Positions 8,960 through 18,877 of a DNA stretch of 64,000 nucleotides are shown one piece after another. A model generated the notes under the pieces. The model did not search any database and was not told the origin of the DNA. It was given only the letters and a program-made list of their open reading frames with translations. How positions within the stretch are numbered: position 1 is the stretch's first letter; the number at the start of each line of letters is the position of its first letter. The translations under genes were made by a program, and so were the position numbers. Source of the DNA: Daejeonia sp002484105 (GTDB lineage Bacteria; Bacteroidota; Bacteroidia; Flavobacteriales; Weeksellaceae); the NCBI RefSeq assembly GCF_051175565.1, contig NZ_CP195105.1, forward strand, positions 1,116,001-1,180,000, read 5' to 3'.

Positions 8960-9199
8960 TCTGTGTGAGGTAAGTCTAACATAACTACAAGTATAAAAGA
9001 ACTGATGAATAGGCTTTCAAAAGTTCGTCTTTTGAAGAAGGATTTCGAGGAGAAATTTATGATCTCCGAGGTTGTTTATCATAATTTGAGACCAAAGTGA
9101 TGTCTTGAATGTAACATTTGGAAGATAGTTTGAGAACACCACTGTGTCTTTTATCCTAACTATCTCAAAATTAAATTTTTATTCTCGATATTATTTCCT

Positions 9200-9207
9200 T
9201 ATATTTG
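9200..9207 (+). promoter_or_regulatory. Promoter box upstream of rpoBC
   Basis: Exact TATATTTG. A -33 TTG at ideal spacing is not seen. It is the only strong box between the symporter gene and rpoB, so rpoBC probably has its own promoter with a leader of about 330 nt. Confidence 0.5.
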
Positions 9208-9260
9208 CAGTCGTTTTGGCGCTAATTATCACTTGTATATCAATAAAATATTGAATTTCA

Positions 9261-9283
9261 ACTCTTTCGTATTCCGAAAGAGT
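9261..9283 (+). promoter_or_regulatory. Hairpin in the rpoB leader
   Basis: A perfect 9-bp stem ACTCTTTCG/CGAAAGAGT with a 5-nt loop. It is not followed by T, so it is not a simple terminator; it could be a protein-binding or processing site in the leader. Confidence 0.5.
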
Positions 9284-9539
9284 ATTCTTGTTTGATGGTG
9301 TAGGGTGTGTTTACGCTAAATAAATATTGTAAGTAAAAATATTTTGCACTACTCCGTGAAAAGATATATCGGCGTTGCAGTTGGAAATTAGAATCAAGAA
9401 TTAAGAAGCTGGAACCAAAACTATTTCTGATAGCGCCAAATATCAAAGTTTTTTTCTCATTTTTCTTTTTCCTTTTTTTTAGTTTCTGATATTTTTCAGT
9501 GAAAATCAAAATATTTTTTAACCTTTTCTTCAAAATTTT

Positions 9540-12500
9540 ATGAGTAAAACAACAGCTAAAACTCAGGAAAATCAAAGAATTAGCTTTTCATCCGTGAAAG
9601 GGAAGGTGATCACTCCTGATTTTTTGGATGTTCAGATTGAATCATTCAAGGAATTTTTTCAGTTGGACACTTTGCCGGAAGACAGAAAAAAGGAAGCGCT
9701 TTATAAGACCTTCCAGGAAAACTTCCCGATTACAGACTCCAGAAACCAGTTCGTACTTGAATTTTTGGACTATCTGGTAGACTCCCCGCGTTATTCTATA
9801 GACGAATGTGTGGAGAGAGGCCTTACCTATGCCGTGCCATTGAAAGCAAGACTTAAACTGTATTGTACAGACCCGGAACATGAAGATTTCCAAACCGTAA
9901 TCCAGGATGTATATCTTGGTCCGGTACCTTACATGACACAGAGCGGATCCTTCATTATCAATGGTGCGGAACGTGTTATTGTGACACAGCTTCACCGTTC
10001 TCCAGGGGTATTCTTCGGACAGACTTATCATGCCAACGGAACCAAACTTTATTATTCCAGAATTATTCCTTTCAAAGGTTCATGGATGGAGTTTACTACC
10101 GACATCAACAATGTGATGTATGCGTATATCGACCGTAAGAAAAAATTACCATTAACAACTCTGCTGAGAGCGATCGGATACGAATCTGATAAAGATATCC
10201 TCCAGATTTTTGATCTTGCTGAAGAAGTGAAAGTTTCTAAGGCCGCACTGAAAAAAGTGGAAGGTAGAACGCTTGCGGCAAGGGTGCTGAATACATGGTT
10301 TGAAGATTTCGTGGATGAAGATACCGGTGAAGTAGTATCCATCGAAAGAAACGAAATTATCCTCGACCGCGAGACGGTTCTTGAGAAAGAGCATATTGAT
10401 ATGATTCTGGATTCCGGGGTAAAATCAATCCTCATTCATAAAGAAAATTCCAACGAATTTTCCATTATCCAGAATACCCTCCAGAAAGACCCTACCAACT
10501 CTGAAAAAGAAGCGGTGGAATATATCTACCGCCAGCTGAGAAACGCTGATCCGCCAGATGAAGAAACAGCAAGAGGTATTATCGAAAAACTTTTCTTCTC
10601 AGAACAAAGATATTCTTTGGGTGAAGTGGGACGGTACAGACTGAACAAAAAACTGAACCTCAATATTTCTGAAGATATTCAGGTATTGACCAAAGAAGAT
10701 ATCATCGCCATTGTTCGCCACCTGATTGAGCTCGTAAACTCCAAAGCGGAAGTTGACGATATCGACCACCTTTCCAACAGAAGGATCAAAACTGTCGGCG
10801 AACAGCTTGCAGGTCAGTTTGGGGTAGGTCTTTCCAGAATTGCAAGAACGATCCGCGAGAGAATGAACGTTCGTGACAACGAAATATTTACTCCGGTAGA
10901 CCTTGTAAATGCCAAAACGCTGACATCGGTAATCAATTCCTTCTTCGGAACCAACCAGCTGTCTCAGTTTATGGACCAAACCAACCCGCTGTCTGAAATT
11001 ACGCACAAAAGAAGACTTTCAGCCCTCGGACCTGGTGGCCTTTCCAGAGAAAGAGCCGGATTTGAAGTGCGAGACGTTCACCATACCCACTACGGAAGAA
11101 TTTGTCCTATTGAAACTCCTGAAGGACCAAACATCGGTTTGATTTCTTCACTGGGTATCTATGCTAAAATCAACAACCTTGGTTTCATCGAAACACCATA
11201 CAGAAAGGTTGTCAACGGAAAAGTAGAACTTGACGAAGCTCCCGTCTATCTGAATGCAGAAGATGAAGAACACAAAGTGATTGCACAGGCCAACGTAGAA
11301 ATGGATGACAGCGGAAAAATCACAACAGACCGTGTGATTTCCCGTCTTGATGGTGATTATCCGGTGGTAGAACCAGATCAGGTAGATCTTGTGGATGTCG
11401 CCCCGAACCAGATTTCCGGTATTTCTGCCTCACTGATTCCGTTCCTGGAACATGATGATGCAAACCGTGCACTGATGGGATCCAACATGATGCGTCAGGC
11501 CGTTCCGCTGTTGAAACCTCAGGCTCCTATTGTCGGTACAGGACTGGAAAAACAGGTGGCTGCAGACTCCAGAATCCTGATCAATGCAGAAAGACCGGGA
11601 ACAGTGGAGTATGTAGATGCCAACAAAATTGTCATTAAATATGACAGAAGTGAAGATGAAGATCTGGTATCTTTTGAATCTGCTGTCAAAACCTATAAAC
11701 TTCCGAAATTCAGAAAAACCAATCAGAGTACAACCATTACCCTGAAACCTATCGTAAGAGTAGGCGACAGAGTGGAAAAAGGACAGGTTCTCTGTGAAGG
11801 ATATGCTACTGAAAACGGAGAACTGGCTCTTGGTAGAAACCTTGTGGTAGCCTTTATGCCATGGAAGGGATACAACTTCGAGGATGCAATCGTAATCAAC
11901 GAAAAAGTAGTCCGCAACGACTGGTTTACTTCCATCCACGTAGACGAATATTCACTTGAAGTGCGCGATACCAAACTCGGTATGGAAGAACTTACAGCAG
12001 ATATTCCGAATGTTTCTGAAGAAGCCACCAAAGATCTGGACGAAAACGGTATGATCCGTATCGGTGCAGATGTGAAACCTGGTGACATCATGATTGGTAA
12101 GATCACACCAAAAGGCGAATCCGATCCTACACCGGAAGAAAAACTCCTCCGTGCCATCTTCGGAGACAAAGCCGGAGATGTGAAAGATGCCTCACTGAAA
12201 GCAGACTCTTCACTGAGAGGCGTGGTGATCAATAAAAAACTTTTCTCCAGAAATATCAAGGACAAAAAGAAAAGAACAGAAGAGAAAATCAAACTCGAAG
12301 AAATCGAAAATACCTACAAAACGAAGTTTGATGAACTCCGCACCAGCCTGATCGAAAAACTGCTTGTCCTGGTAAACGGAAAAACCTCACAGGGTGTGCA
12401 GAACGATCTGGAAGAAGAAGTGATTCCGAAAGGGGTCAAGTTTACCCTGAAACTCCTTCAGTCTGTAGAAGATTATGTAAACATCAGTGGATATGACTGG

Positions 12501-13361
12501 ACAGTTGACCAGGATAAGAATGATCTCATCAAACAGCTGATTCATAACTATAAAATCAAATACAACGATATTGCCGGATTCAAGAACCGTGAAAAATTTG
12601 CCATTTCCATCGGAGACGAACTGCCTGCAGGTATTATGAAACTGGCCAAAGTATATATCGCCAAAAAACGTAAACTGAACGTAGGTGATAAAATGGCAGG
12701 CCGCCACGGTAACAAAGGGATTGTATCAAGAATCGTGCGTGAAGAAGATATGCCATTCCTGGAAGACGGAACTCCTGTAGACATCGTACTGAACCCGCTT
12801 GGGGTACCTTCACGTATGAACATCGGACAGATTTACGAAACCGTACTCGGATGGGCAGGCCAGAAACTTGGTATGAAGTTCGCAACACCGATCTTCGATG
12901 GGGCTTCACTGGAGCAGATTACCGAATATACCGATAAAGCAGGACTTCCAAAATTCGGAAACACATATCTGTATGACGGAGGTACCGGAGAAAGATTTGC
13001 ACAGCCGGCAACCGTCGGAGTTATTTATATGCTGAAACTCGGACACATGGTGGACGACAAAATGCATGCACGTTCCATCGGTCCATACTCACTTATTACA
13101 CAGCAGCCACTCGGTGGTAAAGCACAGTTTGGTGGACAGCGTTTCGGAGAAATGGAGGTTTGGGCACTCGAAGCATTCGGTGCATCCAATATTCTGAGAG
13201 AAATCCTGACCGTGAAATCGGACGATGTGATTGGTAGAGCGAAAACTTATGAAGCCATCGCCAAAGGTGAAGCAATGCCAGAACCTGGTATTCCGGAATC
13301 CTTCAACGTACTGCTTCATGAGCTGCAGGGGCTTGGACTTGACGTTCGGCTGGAAGAATAA
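9540..13361 (+). CDS. rpoB: RNA polymerase beta subunit
   Basis: A 1273-aa beta subunit of the transcription core enzyme; the length is typical for Bacteroidota. The rifampicin region is intact (QLSQFMDQTNPLSEITHKRR, then LSALGPGGLSRERAGFEV) with the susceptible-type Asp, His and Ser residues at the common resistance positions. HTHYGRICPIETPEGPNIGL and the C-terminal GGKAQFGGQRFGEMEVWALE are also present. The ATG at 9540 follows a T-rich leader. rpoC follows after 83 nt. Unusually, no rplJ/rplL lies immediately upstream; the neighbour is a symporter and a 580-nt spacer. Confidence 0.99.
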   Translation: MSKTTAKTQENQRISFSSVKGKVITPDFLDVQIESFKEFFQLDTLPEDRKKEALYKTFQENFPITDSRNQFVLEFLDYLVDSPRYSIDECVERGLTYAVPLKARLKLYCTDPEHEDFQTVIQDVYLGPVPYMTQSGSFIINGAERVIVTQLHRSPGVFFGQTYHANGTKLYYSRIIPFKGSWMEFTTDINNVMYAYIDRKKKLPLTTLLRAIGYESDKDILQIFDLAEEVKVSKAALKKVEGRTLAARVLNTWFEDFVDEDTGEVVSIERNEIILDRETVLEKEHIDMILDSGVKSILIHKENSNEFSIIQNTLQKDPTNSEKEAVEYIYRQLRNADPPDEETARGIIEKLFFSEQRYSLGEVGRYRLNKKLNLNISEDIQVLTKEDIIAIVRHLIELVNSKAEVDDIDHLSNRRIKTVGEQLAGQFGVGLSRIARTIRERMNVRDNEIFTPVDLVNAKTLTSVINSFFGTNQLSQFMDQTNPLSEITHKRRLSALGPGGLSRERAGFEVRDVHHTHYGRICPIETPEGPNIGLISSLGIYAKINNLGFIETPYRKVVNGKVELDEAPVYLNAEDEEHKVIAQANVEMDDSGKITTDRVISRLDGDYPVVEPDQVDLVDVAPNQISGISASLIPFLEHDDANRALMGSNMMRQAVPLLKPQAPIVGTGLEKQVAADSRILINAERPGTVEYVDANKIVIKYDRSEDEDLVSFESAVKTYKLPKFRKTNQSTTITLKPIVRVGDRVEKGQVLCEGYATENGELALGRNLVVAFMPWKGYNFEDAIVINEKVVRNDWFTSIHVDEYSLEVRDTKLGMEELTADIPNVSEEATKDLDENGMIRIGADVKPGDIMIGKITPKGESDPTPEEKLLRAIFGDKAGDVKDASLKADSSLRGVVINKKLFSRNIKDKKKRTEEKIKLEEIENTYKTKFDELRTSLIEKLLVLVNGKTSQGVQNDLEEEVIPKGVKFTLKLLQSVEDYVNISGYDWTVDQDKNDLIKQLIHNYKIKYNDIAGFKNREKFAISIGDELPAGIMKLAKVYIAKKRKLNVGDKMAGRHGNKGIVSRIVREEDMPFLEDGTPVDIVLNPLGVPSRMNIGQIYETVLGWAGQKLGMKFATPIFDGASLEQITEYTDKAGLPKFGNTYLYDGGTGERFAQPATVGVIYMLKLGHMVDDKMHARSIGPYSLITQQPLGGKAQFGGQRFGEMEVWALEAFGASNILREILTVKSDDVIGRAKTYEAIAKGEAMPEPGIPESFNVLLHELQGLGLDVRLEE

Positions 13362-13379
13362 TTTTGAATTTTGAATATC

Positions 13380-13403
13380 GAATTTTGATTCATTTCAAAA
13401 TTC
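13380..13403 (+). repeat. Structured low-complexity spacer between rpoB and rpoC
   Basis: A 9-bp inverted repeat GAATTTTGA/TCAAAATTC with a 6-nt loop, embedded in repeats of AATTTTGA and followed by tandem AAAATC-like units up to 13442. No gene. Its style resembles the spacer at 50044-50128. Confidence 0.6.
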
Positions 13404-13444
13404 CTTAATCCAAAATCTAAAATCCAAAATTTAAAATCTAAAAA

Positions 13445-16400
13445 ATGTCAACAAAAAATAAATCAAGCAGATTTAATAAAATAGCCATCGGTTTGGCATC
13501 TCCGGAATCTATCCTTCAGGAATCCAGAGGAGAGGTGCTGAAACCAGAAACCATCAACTACAGAACACACAAACCGGAAAGAGACGGCCTGTTCTGTGAA
13601 AAAATCTTCGGTCCGGTTAAAGACTACGAATGTGCCTGCGGAAAGTATAAAAGAATCCGTTACAAAGGTATTGTCTGCGACCGTTGCGGGGTGGAAGTTA
13701 CCGAGAAAAAAGTGCGCCGCGAGCGTATCGGCCATATCAACCTGGTCGTTCCTGTAGCACACATCTGGTACTTCCGTTCACTGCCAAACAAAATCGGTTA
13801 CCTTTTGGGATTGCCTTCCAAAAAACTGGATATGATTATCTATTATGAAAGATATGTCGTCATCCAGCCAGGTATTGCCAAAAAACCGGACGGCTCCGAT
13901 TTCGAAAATATGGAATTCCTTACAGAAGAAGAATATCTGGATATTCTGGAAACGCTTCCTGTAGAAAACCAGTATCTTGACGATTCTGATCCGAATAAAT
14001 TCATCGCCAAAATGGGTGCTGAAGCAGTGGAAGAATTACTGAAAAGAATCGATTTGGATTCCCTTTCTTTCGACCTCAGACATAAAGCACACAACGAAGG
14101 ATCAAAACAGAGAAGAACAGAAGCCCTGAAAAGACTGAACGTTGTAGAAGCCTTCAGAGGTGCCAATACCAGAATGATCAACAAACCGGAATGGATGGTG
14201 ATGCGCGTGCTGCCGGTCATCCCGCCGGAACTTCGGCCACTGGTACCACTGGATGGAGGACGTTTTGCAACTTCGGACCTGAATGACCTTTACAGAAGGG
14301 TAATCATCCGAAACAACCGTCTCAAGAGACTCCTCGAAATCAAAGCTCCGGAAGTAATCCTGCGTAACGAAAAACGTATGCTTCAGGAAGCTGTGGATTC
14401 TCTGTTTGACAATACCAGAAAATCTTCTGCCGTAAAATCAGAATCCAACCGTCCGCTGAAATCTCTGTCAGACTCTCTGAAAGGTAAGCAGGGACGTTTC
14501 CGTCAGAACCTTCTCGGTAAAAGGGTCGACTATTCTGCCCGTTCCGTAATTGTTGTCGGGCCAAGCCTGAAACTGCACGAATGTGGTCTTCCGAAAGATA
14601 TGGCAGCGGAACTCTACAAACCCTTTATCATCAGAAAACTGATTGAAAGAGGAATTGTAAAAACCGTAAAATCAGCCAAAAGAATTATCGACAGAAAAGA
14701 ACCTGTCGTATATGATATCCTCGAAAACGTGATGAAAGGGCACCCGGTTCTTCTCAACAGGGCACCTACGCTTCACCGTCTGGGAATCCAGGCTTTCCAG
14801 CCGAAAATGATTGAAGGTAAAGCCATCCGCCTCCACCCACTCGTTACAACGGCCTTCAATGCCGACTTCGATGGGGACCAGATGGCGGTGCACTTGCCAC
14901 TCGGCCCTGAAGCTATCCTCGAAGCACAGCTCCTGATGCTCGGTTCGCAGAACATCCTCAACCCGGCCAACGGTTCCCCGATTACCGTACCTTCACAGGA
15001 CATGGTACTTGGGCTGTACTTTATGACCAAAGAAGGGATCTCAACACCCGAACATCCAATTCTCGGAGAAGGACTCGTATTCTACTCTCCGGAGGAAGTG
15101 GAAATTGCTTATCAGGAAGGAAGAGCTTCGCTGAATGCCAAAGTAAAATGTAAACTTCCGATTCTTGAAAACGGAGAATTGGTTACCAAACTCTACGAAA
15201 CAACTGTTGGTAGAATTATCTTTAACCAGATTGTTCCCAAACAGGTGGGATTCATCAATGAGCTTCTTACCAAGAAATCCCTGAGAAATGTTATTAGCCG
15301 TATCCTGGCAAAAACAGATTTCCCAACTACTGTAAAATTCCTGGATGATATGAAGGATCTTGGATATTCCAACGCCTTCAAAGGTGGGCTTTCCTTCTCT
15401 CTCGGAGATATCGTAATTCCTAAAGAGAAAAAAGGAATGATCGCCAAAGCTATCGAAACAGTAGACGAAATCAAAGCCAATTATAACATGGGGCTGATTA
15501 CGGATACCGAACGTTACAATCAGGTGATTGACGTATGGACCAACACCAACGCGTCTCTTACAGAGATGATTATGAGCAGAATGAAAACCGATCAGGGAGG
15601 TTTCAACTCTGTATATATGATGCTGGATTCCGGAGCCCGTGGTTCCAAAGAGCAGATTCGTCAGCTCTCTGGTATGCGTGGGCTGATGGCCAAACCACAG
15701 AAAGCCGGTTCCGTAGGAGCAGAAATCATTGAAAACCCAATTATTGCGAACTTTAAAGAAGGTCTTTCCATCCTCGAGTACTTTATCTCAACGCACGGTG
15801 CACGTAAAGGTCTTGCCGATACCGCATTGAAAACAGCCGATGCCGGTTACCTGACCCGTCGTCTTGTAGACGTTGCCCAGGATGTCATCATCACTGAAGA
15901 CGACTGTGGTACACTGAGAGGTGTGGAAGTAACCGCATTGAAGAAAAACGACGAAATTGTCGAAAATATCTCCGACAGAATTCTTGGTAGGGTATCCCTA
16001 CATGATGTCTATGATCCGGAAACCGACGAGATTATTGCCCATGCAGACGACTTGATAGACGAAAAACTTGCCAAAGCCATCGAAGCAGCCGGTATCGAAG
16101 CCGTAGAAGTACGTTCTCCGCTTACCTGTGAGGCCAGAAAAGGTATCTGTGCGAAATGCTACGGACGTAACCTTGCTACTGCCAAACCAATTCACAGAGG
16201 TGAAGCCGTGGGGGTTATTGCAGCGCAATCGATCGGTGAGCCGGGTACACAGCTTACACTGAGAACTTTCCACCAGGGAGGTACTGCAGGTAACGTTTCG
16301 GAAAACCCGTCAATTGTGGCCAAAAGAGATGGTATTGTAGAACTCGACGAGCTCCGTACCATTACGACAGAAGACGAAGAAGGAAACCAGCAGGAAGTGG

Positions 16401-17710
16401 TGGTATCCCGTTCAACAGAATTCCGTCTGGTGGCCGATAATGCCGCCAAAACACCACTCATGGTACAGAACGTTCCTTATGGTGCGCATCTGCTCGTAAA
16501 ACCTGGCGATGTGGTGAAAAAAGGTGACGTAATCTGTAAATGGGATCCGTATAACGCGGTGATCATTGCAGAATCTGCCGGTAAAGTGGAATATGAAGAT
16601 ATCATTCAGGGAGTTTCATTCCAGCTGGAAATTGACGAACAGACCGGTTTTGAAGAAAAAGTAATCTCCGAATCCAGAAATAAAAAAGCCGTACCAACCC
16701 TTAAAGTGGTAGACTCTAAAGGTGTAGAACAAAAAGCTTACAACCTTCCGGTAGGTGCCCACCTTATGGTCAACGACGGTGAGAAAATCAAAGCAGGAAA
16801 AATCCTCATCAAGATCCCAAGAAAATCTGCAAAAGCAGGGGATATCACCGGTGGTCTTCCAAGAGTTACCGAACTCTTCGAAGCACGTAACCCTTCCAAT
16901 CCGGCTGTGGTGACCGAAATCGACGGTGTAGTATCTTACGGGAAAATCAAAAGAGGTAACCGTGAGCTGATTGTAGAAGCCAAAACCGGAGAAAAGAAAA
17001 TCTATCTCGTAAAACTTTCCAACCAGATCCTGGTGCAGGAAAACGACTTTGTGAGAGCTGGATCGCCACTTTCCGACGGATCGATCACTCCGGATGATAT
17101 CCTGAGAATCAAAGGTCCGACAGCAGTACAGGAATATCTTGTAAATGAAATTCAGGATGTATACCGCCTGCAGGGTGTGAAGATTGATGACAAACACTTC
17201 GAAATTATCGTCCGTCAGATGATGACCAAAGTATCGATTGTTGACGGGGGTGATACCCAGTTCCTGGAAGGTGCTCTGGAACACAAAAATGACTTCCTGG
17301 ACGAAAACAACCGTATTTTCGGAATGAAGGTCGTTGTAGAAGCCGGAGATTCCAAAACCTACCAGCCAGGACAGATGATCACTGCAAGAGAACTGCGAGA
17401 CGAGAACTCAAAACTGAAACGTGAAGACCTTAAGATAATGGAAGTGAGAGAAGCACTGCCGGCAACTGCAACTCCTGTACTGCAGGGGATCACCAGGGCG
17501 GCATTGCAGACCAAATCTTTCATGTCTGCAGCATCCTTCCAGGAAACAACAAAAGTCCTGAACGAGGCCGCGGTTTCCGGTAAAGTGGATGACCTGAACG
17601 GATTGAAGGAAAATGTGATCGTAGGTCACAGAATTCCTGCCGGAACCGGTCTGAAAGAGTATCAGAATATCATCGTGGGATCCAAAAAAGAATTCGAGGA
17701 TCTTAACTAA
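13445..17710 (+). CDS. rpoC: RNA polymerase beta-prime subunit
   Basis: A 1421-aa beta-prime subunit, co-transcribed with rpoB. The N-terminal zinc ribbon (CACGKYKRIRYKG then CDRCG, about residues 60-80), the catalytic Mg-binding loop NADFDGDQMAVH and the second zinc site (CEARKGICAKCYG) are all present. The trigger-loop/bridge-helix region follows in order, and the protein ends with the usual GTGLKEYQNI tail. The ATG at 13445 is 4 codons before the conserved KSSRFNKIAIGLASPESI-type start. A hairpin and a DUF3467 gene follow. Confidence 0.99.
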   Translation: MSTKNKSSRFNKIAIGLASPESILQESRGEVLKPETINYRTHKPERDGLFCEKIFGPVKDYECACGKYKRIRYKGIVCDRCGVEVTEKKVRRERIGHINLVVPVAHIWYFRSLPNKIGYLLGLPSKKLDMIIYYERYVVIQPGIAKKPDGSDFENMEFLTEEEYLDILETLPVENQYLDDSDPNKFIAKMGAEAVEELLKRIDLDSLSFDLRHKAHNEGSKQRRTEALKRLNVVEAFRGANTRMINKPEWMVMRVLPVIPPELRPLVPLDGGRFATSDLNDLYRRVIIRNNRLKRLLEIKAPEVILRNEKRMLQEAVDSLFDNTRKSSAVKSESNRPLKSLSDSLKGKQGRFRQNLLGKRVDYSARSVIVVGPSLKLHECGLPKDMAAELYKPFIIRKLIERGIVKTVKSAKRIIDRKEPVVYDILENVMKGHPVLLNRAPTLHRLGIQAFQPKMIEGKAIRLHPLVTTAFNADFDGDQMAVHLPLGPEAILEAQLLMLGSQNILNPANGSPITVPSQDMVLGLYFMTKEGISTPEHPILGEGLVFYSPEEVEIAYQEGRASLNAKVKCKLPILENGELVTKLYETTVGRIIFNQIVPKQVGFINELLTKKSLRNVISRILAKTDFPTTVKFLDDMKDLGYSNAFKGGLSFSLGDIVIPKEKKGMIAKAIETVDEIKANYNMGLITDTERYNQVIDVWTNTNASLTEMIMSRMKTDQGGFNSVYMMLDSGARGSKEQIRQLSGMRGLMAKPQKAGSVGAEIIENPIIANFKEGLSILEYFISTHGARKGLADTALKTADAGYLTRRLVDVAQDVIITEDDCGTLRGVEVTALKKNDEIVENISDRILGRVSLHDVYDPETDEIIAHADDLIDEKLAKAIEAAGIEAVEVRSPLTCEARKGICAKCYGRNLATAKPIHRGEAVGVIAAQSIGEPGTQLTLRTFHQGGTAGNVSENPSIVAKRDGIVELDELRTITTEDEEGNQQEVVVSRSTEFRLVADNAAKTPLMVQNVPYGAHLLVKPGDVVKKGDVICKWDPYNAVIIAESAGKVEYEDIIQGVSFQLEIDEQTGFEEKVISESRNKKAVPTLKVVDSKGVEQKAYNLPVGAHLMVNDGEKIKAGKILIKIPRKSAKAGDITGGLPRVTELFEARNPSNPAVVTEIDGVVSYGKIKRGNRELIVEAKTGEKKIYLVKLSNQILVQENDFVRAGSPLSDGSITPDDILRIKGPTAVQEYLVNEIQDVYRLQGVKIDDKHFEIIVRQMMTKVSIVDGGDTQFLEGALEHKNDFLDENNRIFGMKVVVEAGDSKTYQPGQMITARELRDENSKLKREDLKIMEVREALPATATPVLQGITRAALQTKSFMSAASFQETTKVLNEAAVSGKVDDLNGLKENVIVGHRIPAGTGLKEYQNIIVGSKKEFEDLN

Positions 17711-17725
17711 AAACAGCTGAATAAG

Positions 17726-17767
17726 GTTTCGGGATTACTGAATATGTATTATATTAGTACCCGAAAC
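17726..17767 (+). promoter_or_regulatory. Stem-loop between rpoC and the DUF3467 gene
   Basis: An 8-bp perfect stem GTTTCGGG/CCCGAAAC (17726-17733 with 17760-17767) with a long A+T-rich loop, followed by TTTTA. It could weakly terminate or stabilise the rpoBC transcript. Confidence 0.45.
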
Positions 17768-17793
17768 TTTTACTAATAATTTTACTAAAAAAT

Positions 17794-18102
17794 ATGGACA
17801 ACCAGAATCAGAATCCGCAGGACGGAAACATCAACATCGAACTAAACGAAATGGTAGCGGCAGGTGTTTATGCCAACCTCGCGCTTGTCAATCATTCCCC
17901 ATCAGAATTTGTACTGGATTTTATCCAGCTGATGCCAGGCGTACAGCAGGCTAAAGTAAGATCCCGAGTGATCCTTGCTCCTCTGCATGCCAAAAGAGTG
18001 CTTGCCGCACTTCAGCAGAATATTGCCAACTACGAAAAACAGTACGGAGAAATCAAGGAAGTTGAACCTTTTGTACTCGGACAGAATAACGTACAGGCAT
18101 AA
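17794..18102 (+). CDS. DUF3467 protein
   Basis: A 102-aa soluble protein matching DUF3467 from memory: a polar Asn/Gln-rich start, then INIELNEMVAAGVYANLALV, HSPSEFVLDF and LMPGVQQAKVRSRVIL. The family is often found next to rpoC in Bacteroidota and has no established role. It lies 83 nt after rpoC with a hairpin between, and is closed by a strong terminator, so it may be partly co-transcribed with rpoBC. Confidence 0.85.
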   Translation: MDNQNQNPQDGNINIELNEMVAAGVYANLALVNHSPSEFVLDFIQLMPGVQQAKVRSRVILAPLHAKRVLAALQQNIANYEKQYGEIKEVEPFVLGQNNVQA

Positions 18103-18129
18103 TCCGGTTATTTACCTGTAAATAACAGA

Positions 18130-18160
18130 AAAAATCCCATCTTTTGTATGGGATTTTTTT
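18130..18160 (+). terminator. Strong terminator after the rpoBC cluster
   Basis: An 11-bp stem (18130-18140 with 18148-18158) followed by T. Because the stem begins with A residues it can also act for the converging minus-strand transcript ending at 18179. Confidence 0.85.
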
Positions 18161-18178
18161 ATTTTCTTCATACAAAAA

Positions 18179-18877
18179 TCATTCATCAAGAAGTTTGCGG
18201 ATGTCTTCCACAAGCCACTGGCGTTCCGGGTGATACGGGCCGTTCAACTGTGGCGTTTTGCCTTCCGCATCTTTATAATTAAGACCGGAGTAATACAGTA
18301 TGGGCGTATGGTTCGTTCCGTAGCGGCAGCGGATTTTGCCGTTTTTGTCTACCAGCGCGATCATTCCGCTGTGGTTCAGGCTTTCAGATTCGTCTTCTTT
18401 ATCACCGACATAGATGTTGAATTCATCTGCAATTTTCCCGATATAGTCGCGGTCGCCGGTCAGGAAATGCCAGTTGGGGTTTTTCACACCAAGCGCATCC
18501 GCATGCTTTTTCAGGACTTCGGGCGTATCTCTCTTCGGGTCTATGCTGACGGAAATAATTCCAAAATCCGGACTGTTGATTTCGCGGTCTACAAATTTCA
18601 TATTGTTGTTCATCACCGGGCAGATGGTGGGGCAGGTGCTGTAGAAAAATTCTACCAGATAGACTTTTCCCAGCATATCTTTGTTGCTTATCATTTTCCC
18701 GTTCTGGTCCATGAGCTGGAAATCCGGAACCGTCATTACCGTAAAAAGGCTTTTTCGGAAATAAGACATTCCCACTACAATTCCCGTAAAAATAATGGCA
18801 AGAAGAATGGCAGGAACGGTGGCCTTCCAGATTTTACGGTTCCCAAGAGCTTTTTTTGATTTCTTTTTACTGTACAT
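18179..18877 (-). CDS. SCO1/SenC family copper protein
   Basis: A 232-aa thioredoxin-fold protein anchored by one N-terminal TM helix (about 17-37) with the domain facing the periplasm. The copper-binding signature is complete: CPTIC (Cys82, Cys86) and the distal His169 (LNHSG). SCO proteins deliver copper to, or reduce, the CuA site of cytochrome oxidase. The start ATG overlaps the stop of the YHS gene by one base (TAATG), which indicates translational coupling. It is the last gene of a three-gene minus-strand cluster and converges on the rpoBC terminator. Confidence 0.93.
   Translation of the reverse strand: MYSKKKSKKALGNRKIWKATVPAILLAIIFTGIVVGMSYFRKSLFTVMTVPDFQLMDQNGKMISNKDMLGKVYLVEFFYSTCPTICPVMNNNMKFVDREINSPDFGIISVSIDPKRDTPEVLKKHADALGVKNPNWHFLTGDRDYIGKIADEFNIYVGDKEDESESLNHSGMIALVDKNGKIRCRYGTNHTPILYYSGLNYKDAEGKTPQLNGPYHPERQWLVEDIRKLLDE

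Larger units (their letters stand above)
8960..9539 (+). other. Long structured region before rpoB
   Basis: A 580-nt region without a confident gene. It holds an 8-bp hairpin (9016-9023 with 9029-9036), a TATATTTG promoter box (9200-9207), a perfect 9-bp hairpin (9261-9269 with 9275-9283, loop TATTC) and a very T-rich stretch (9450-9490). A 31-codon frame at 9005-9100 is too weak to call. The part from about 9212 to 9539 would be a roughly 330-nt leader of rpoB. Confidence 0.6.

Noticed and set aside
9005..9100. 31-codon frame MNRLSKVRLLKKDFEEKF...
   Set aside because: Reasonable amino-acid composition but very short, overlaps the hairpin at 9016-9036 and has no promoter box. It may be a gene fragment; left in the description of the gap.
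11430..12292. Long antisense frames within rpoB
   Set aside because: Long antisense frames are common opposite highly expressed, codon-biased genes such as rpoB and rpoC; no start signals and no homology recognised.
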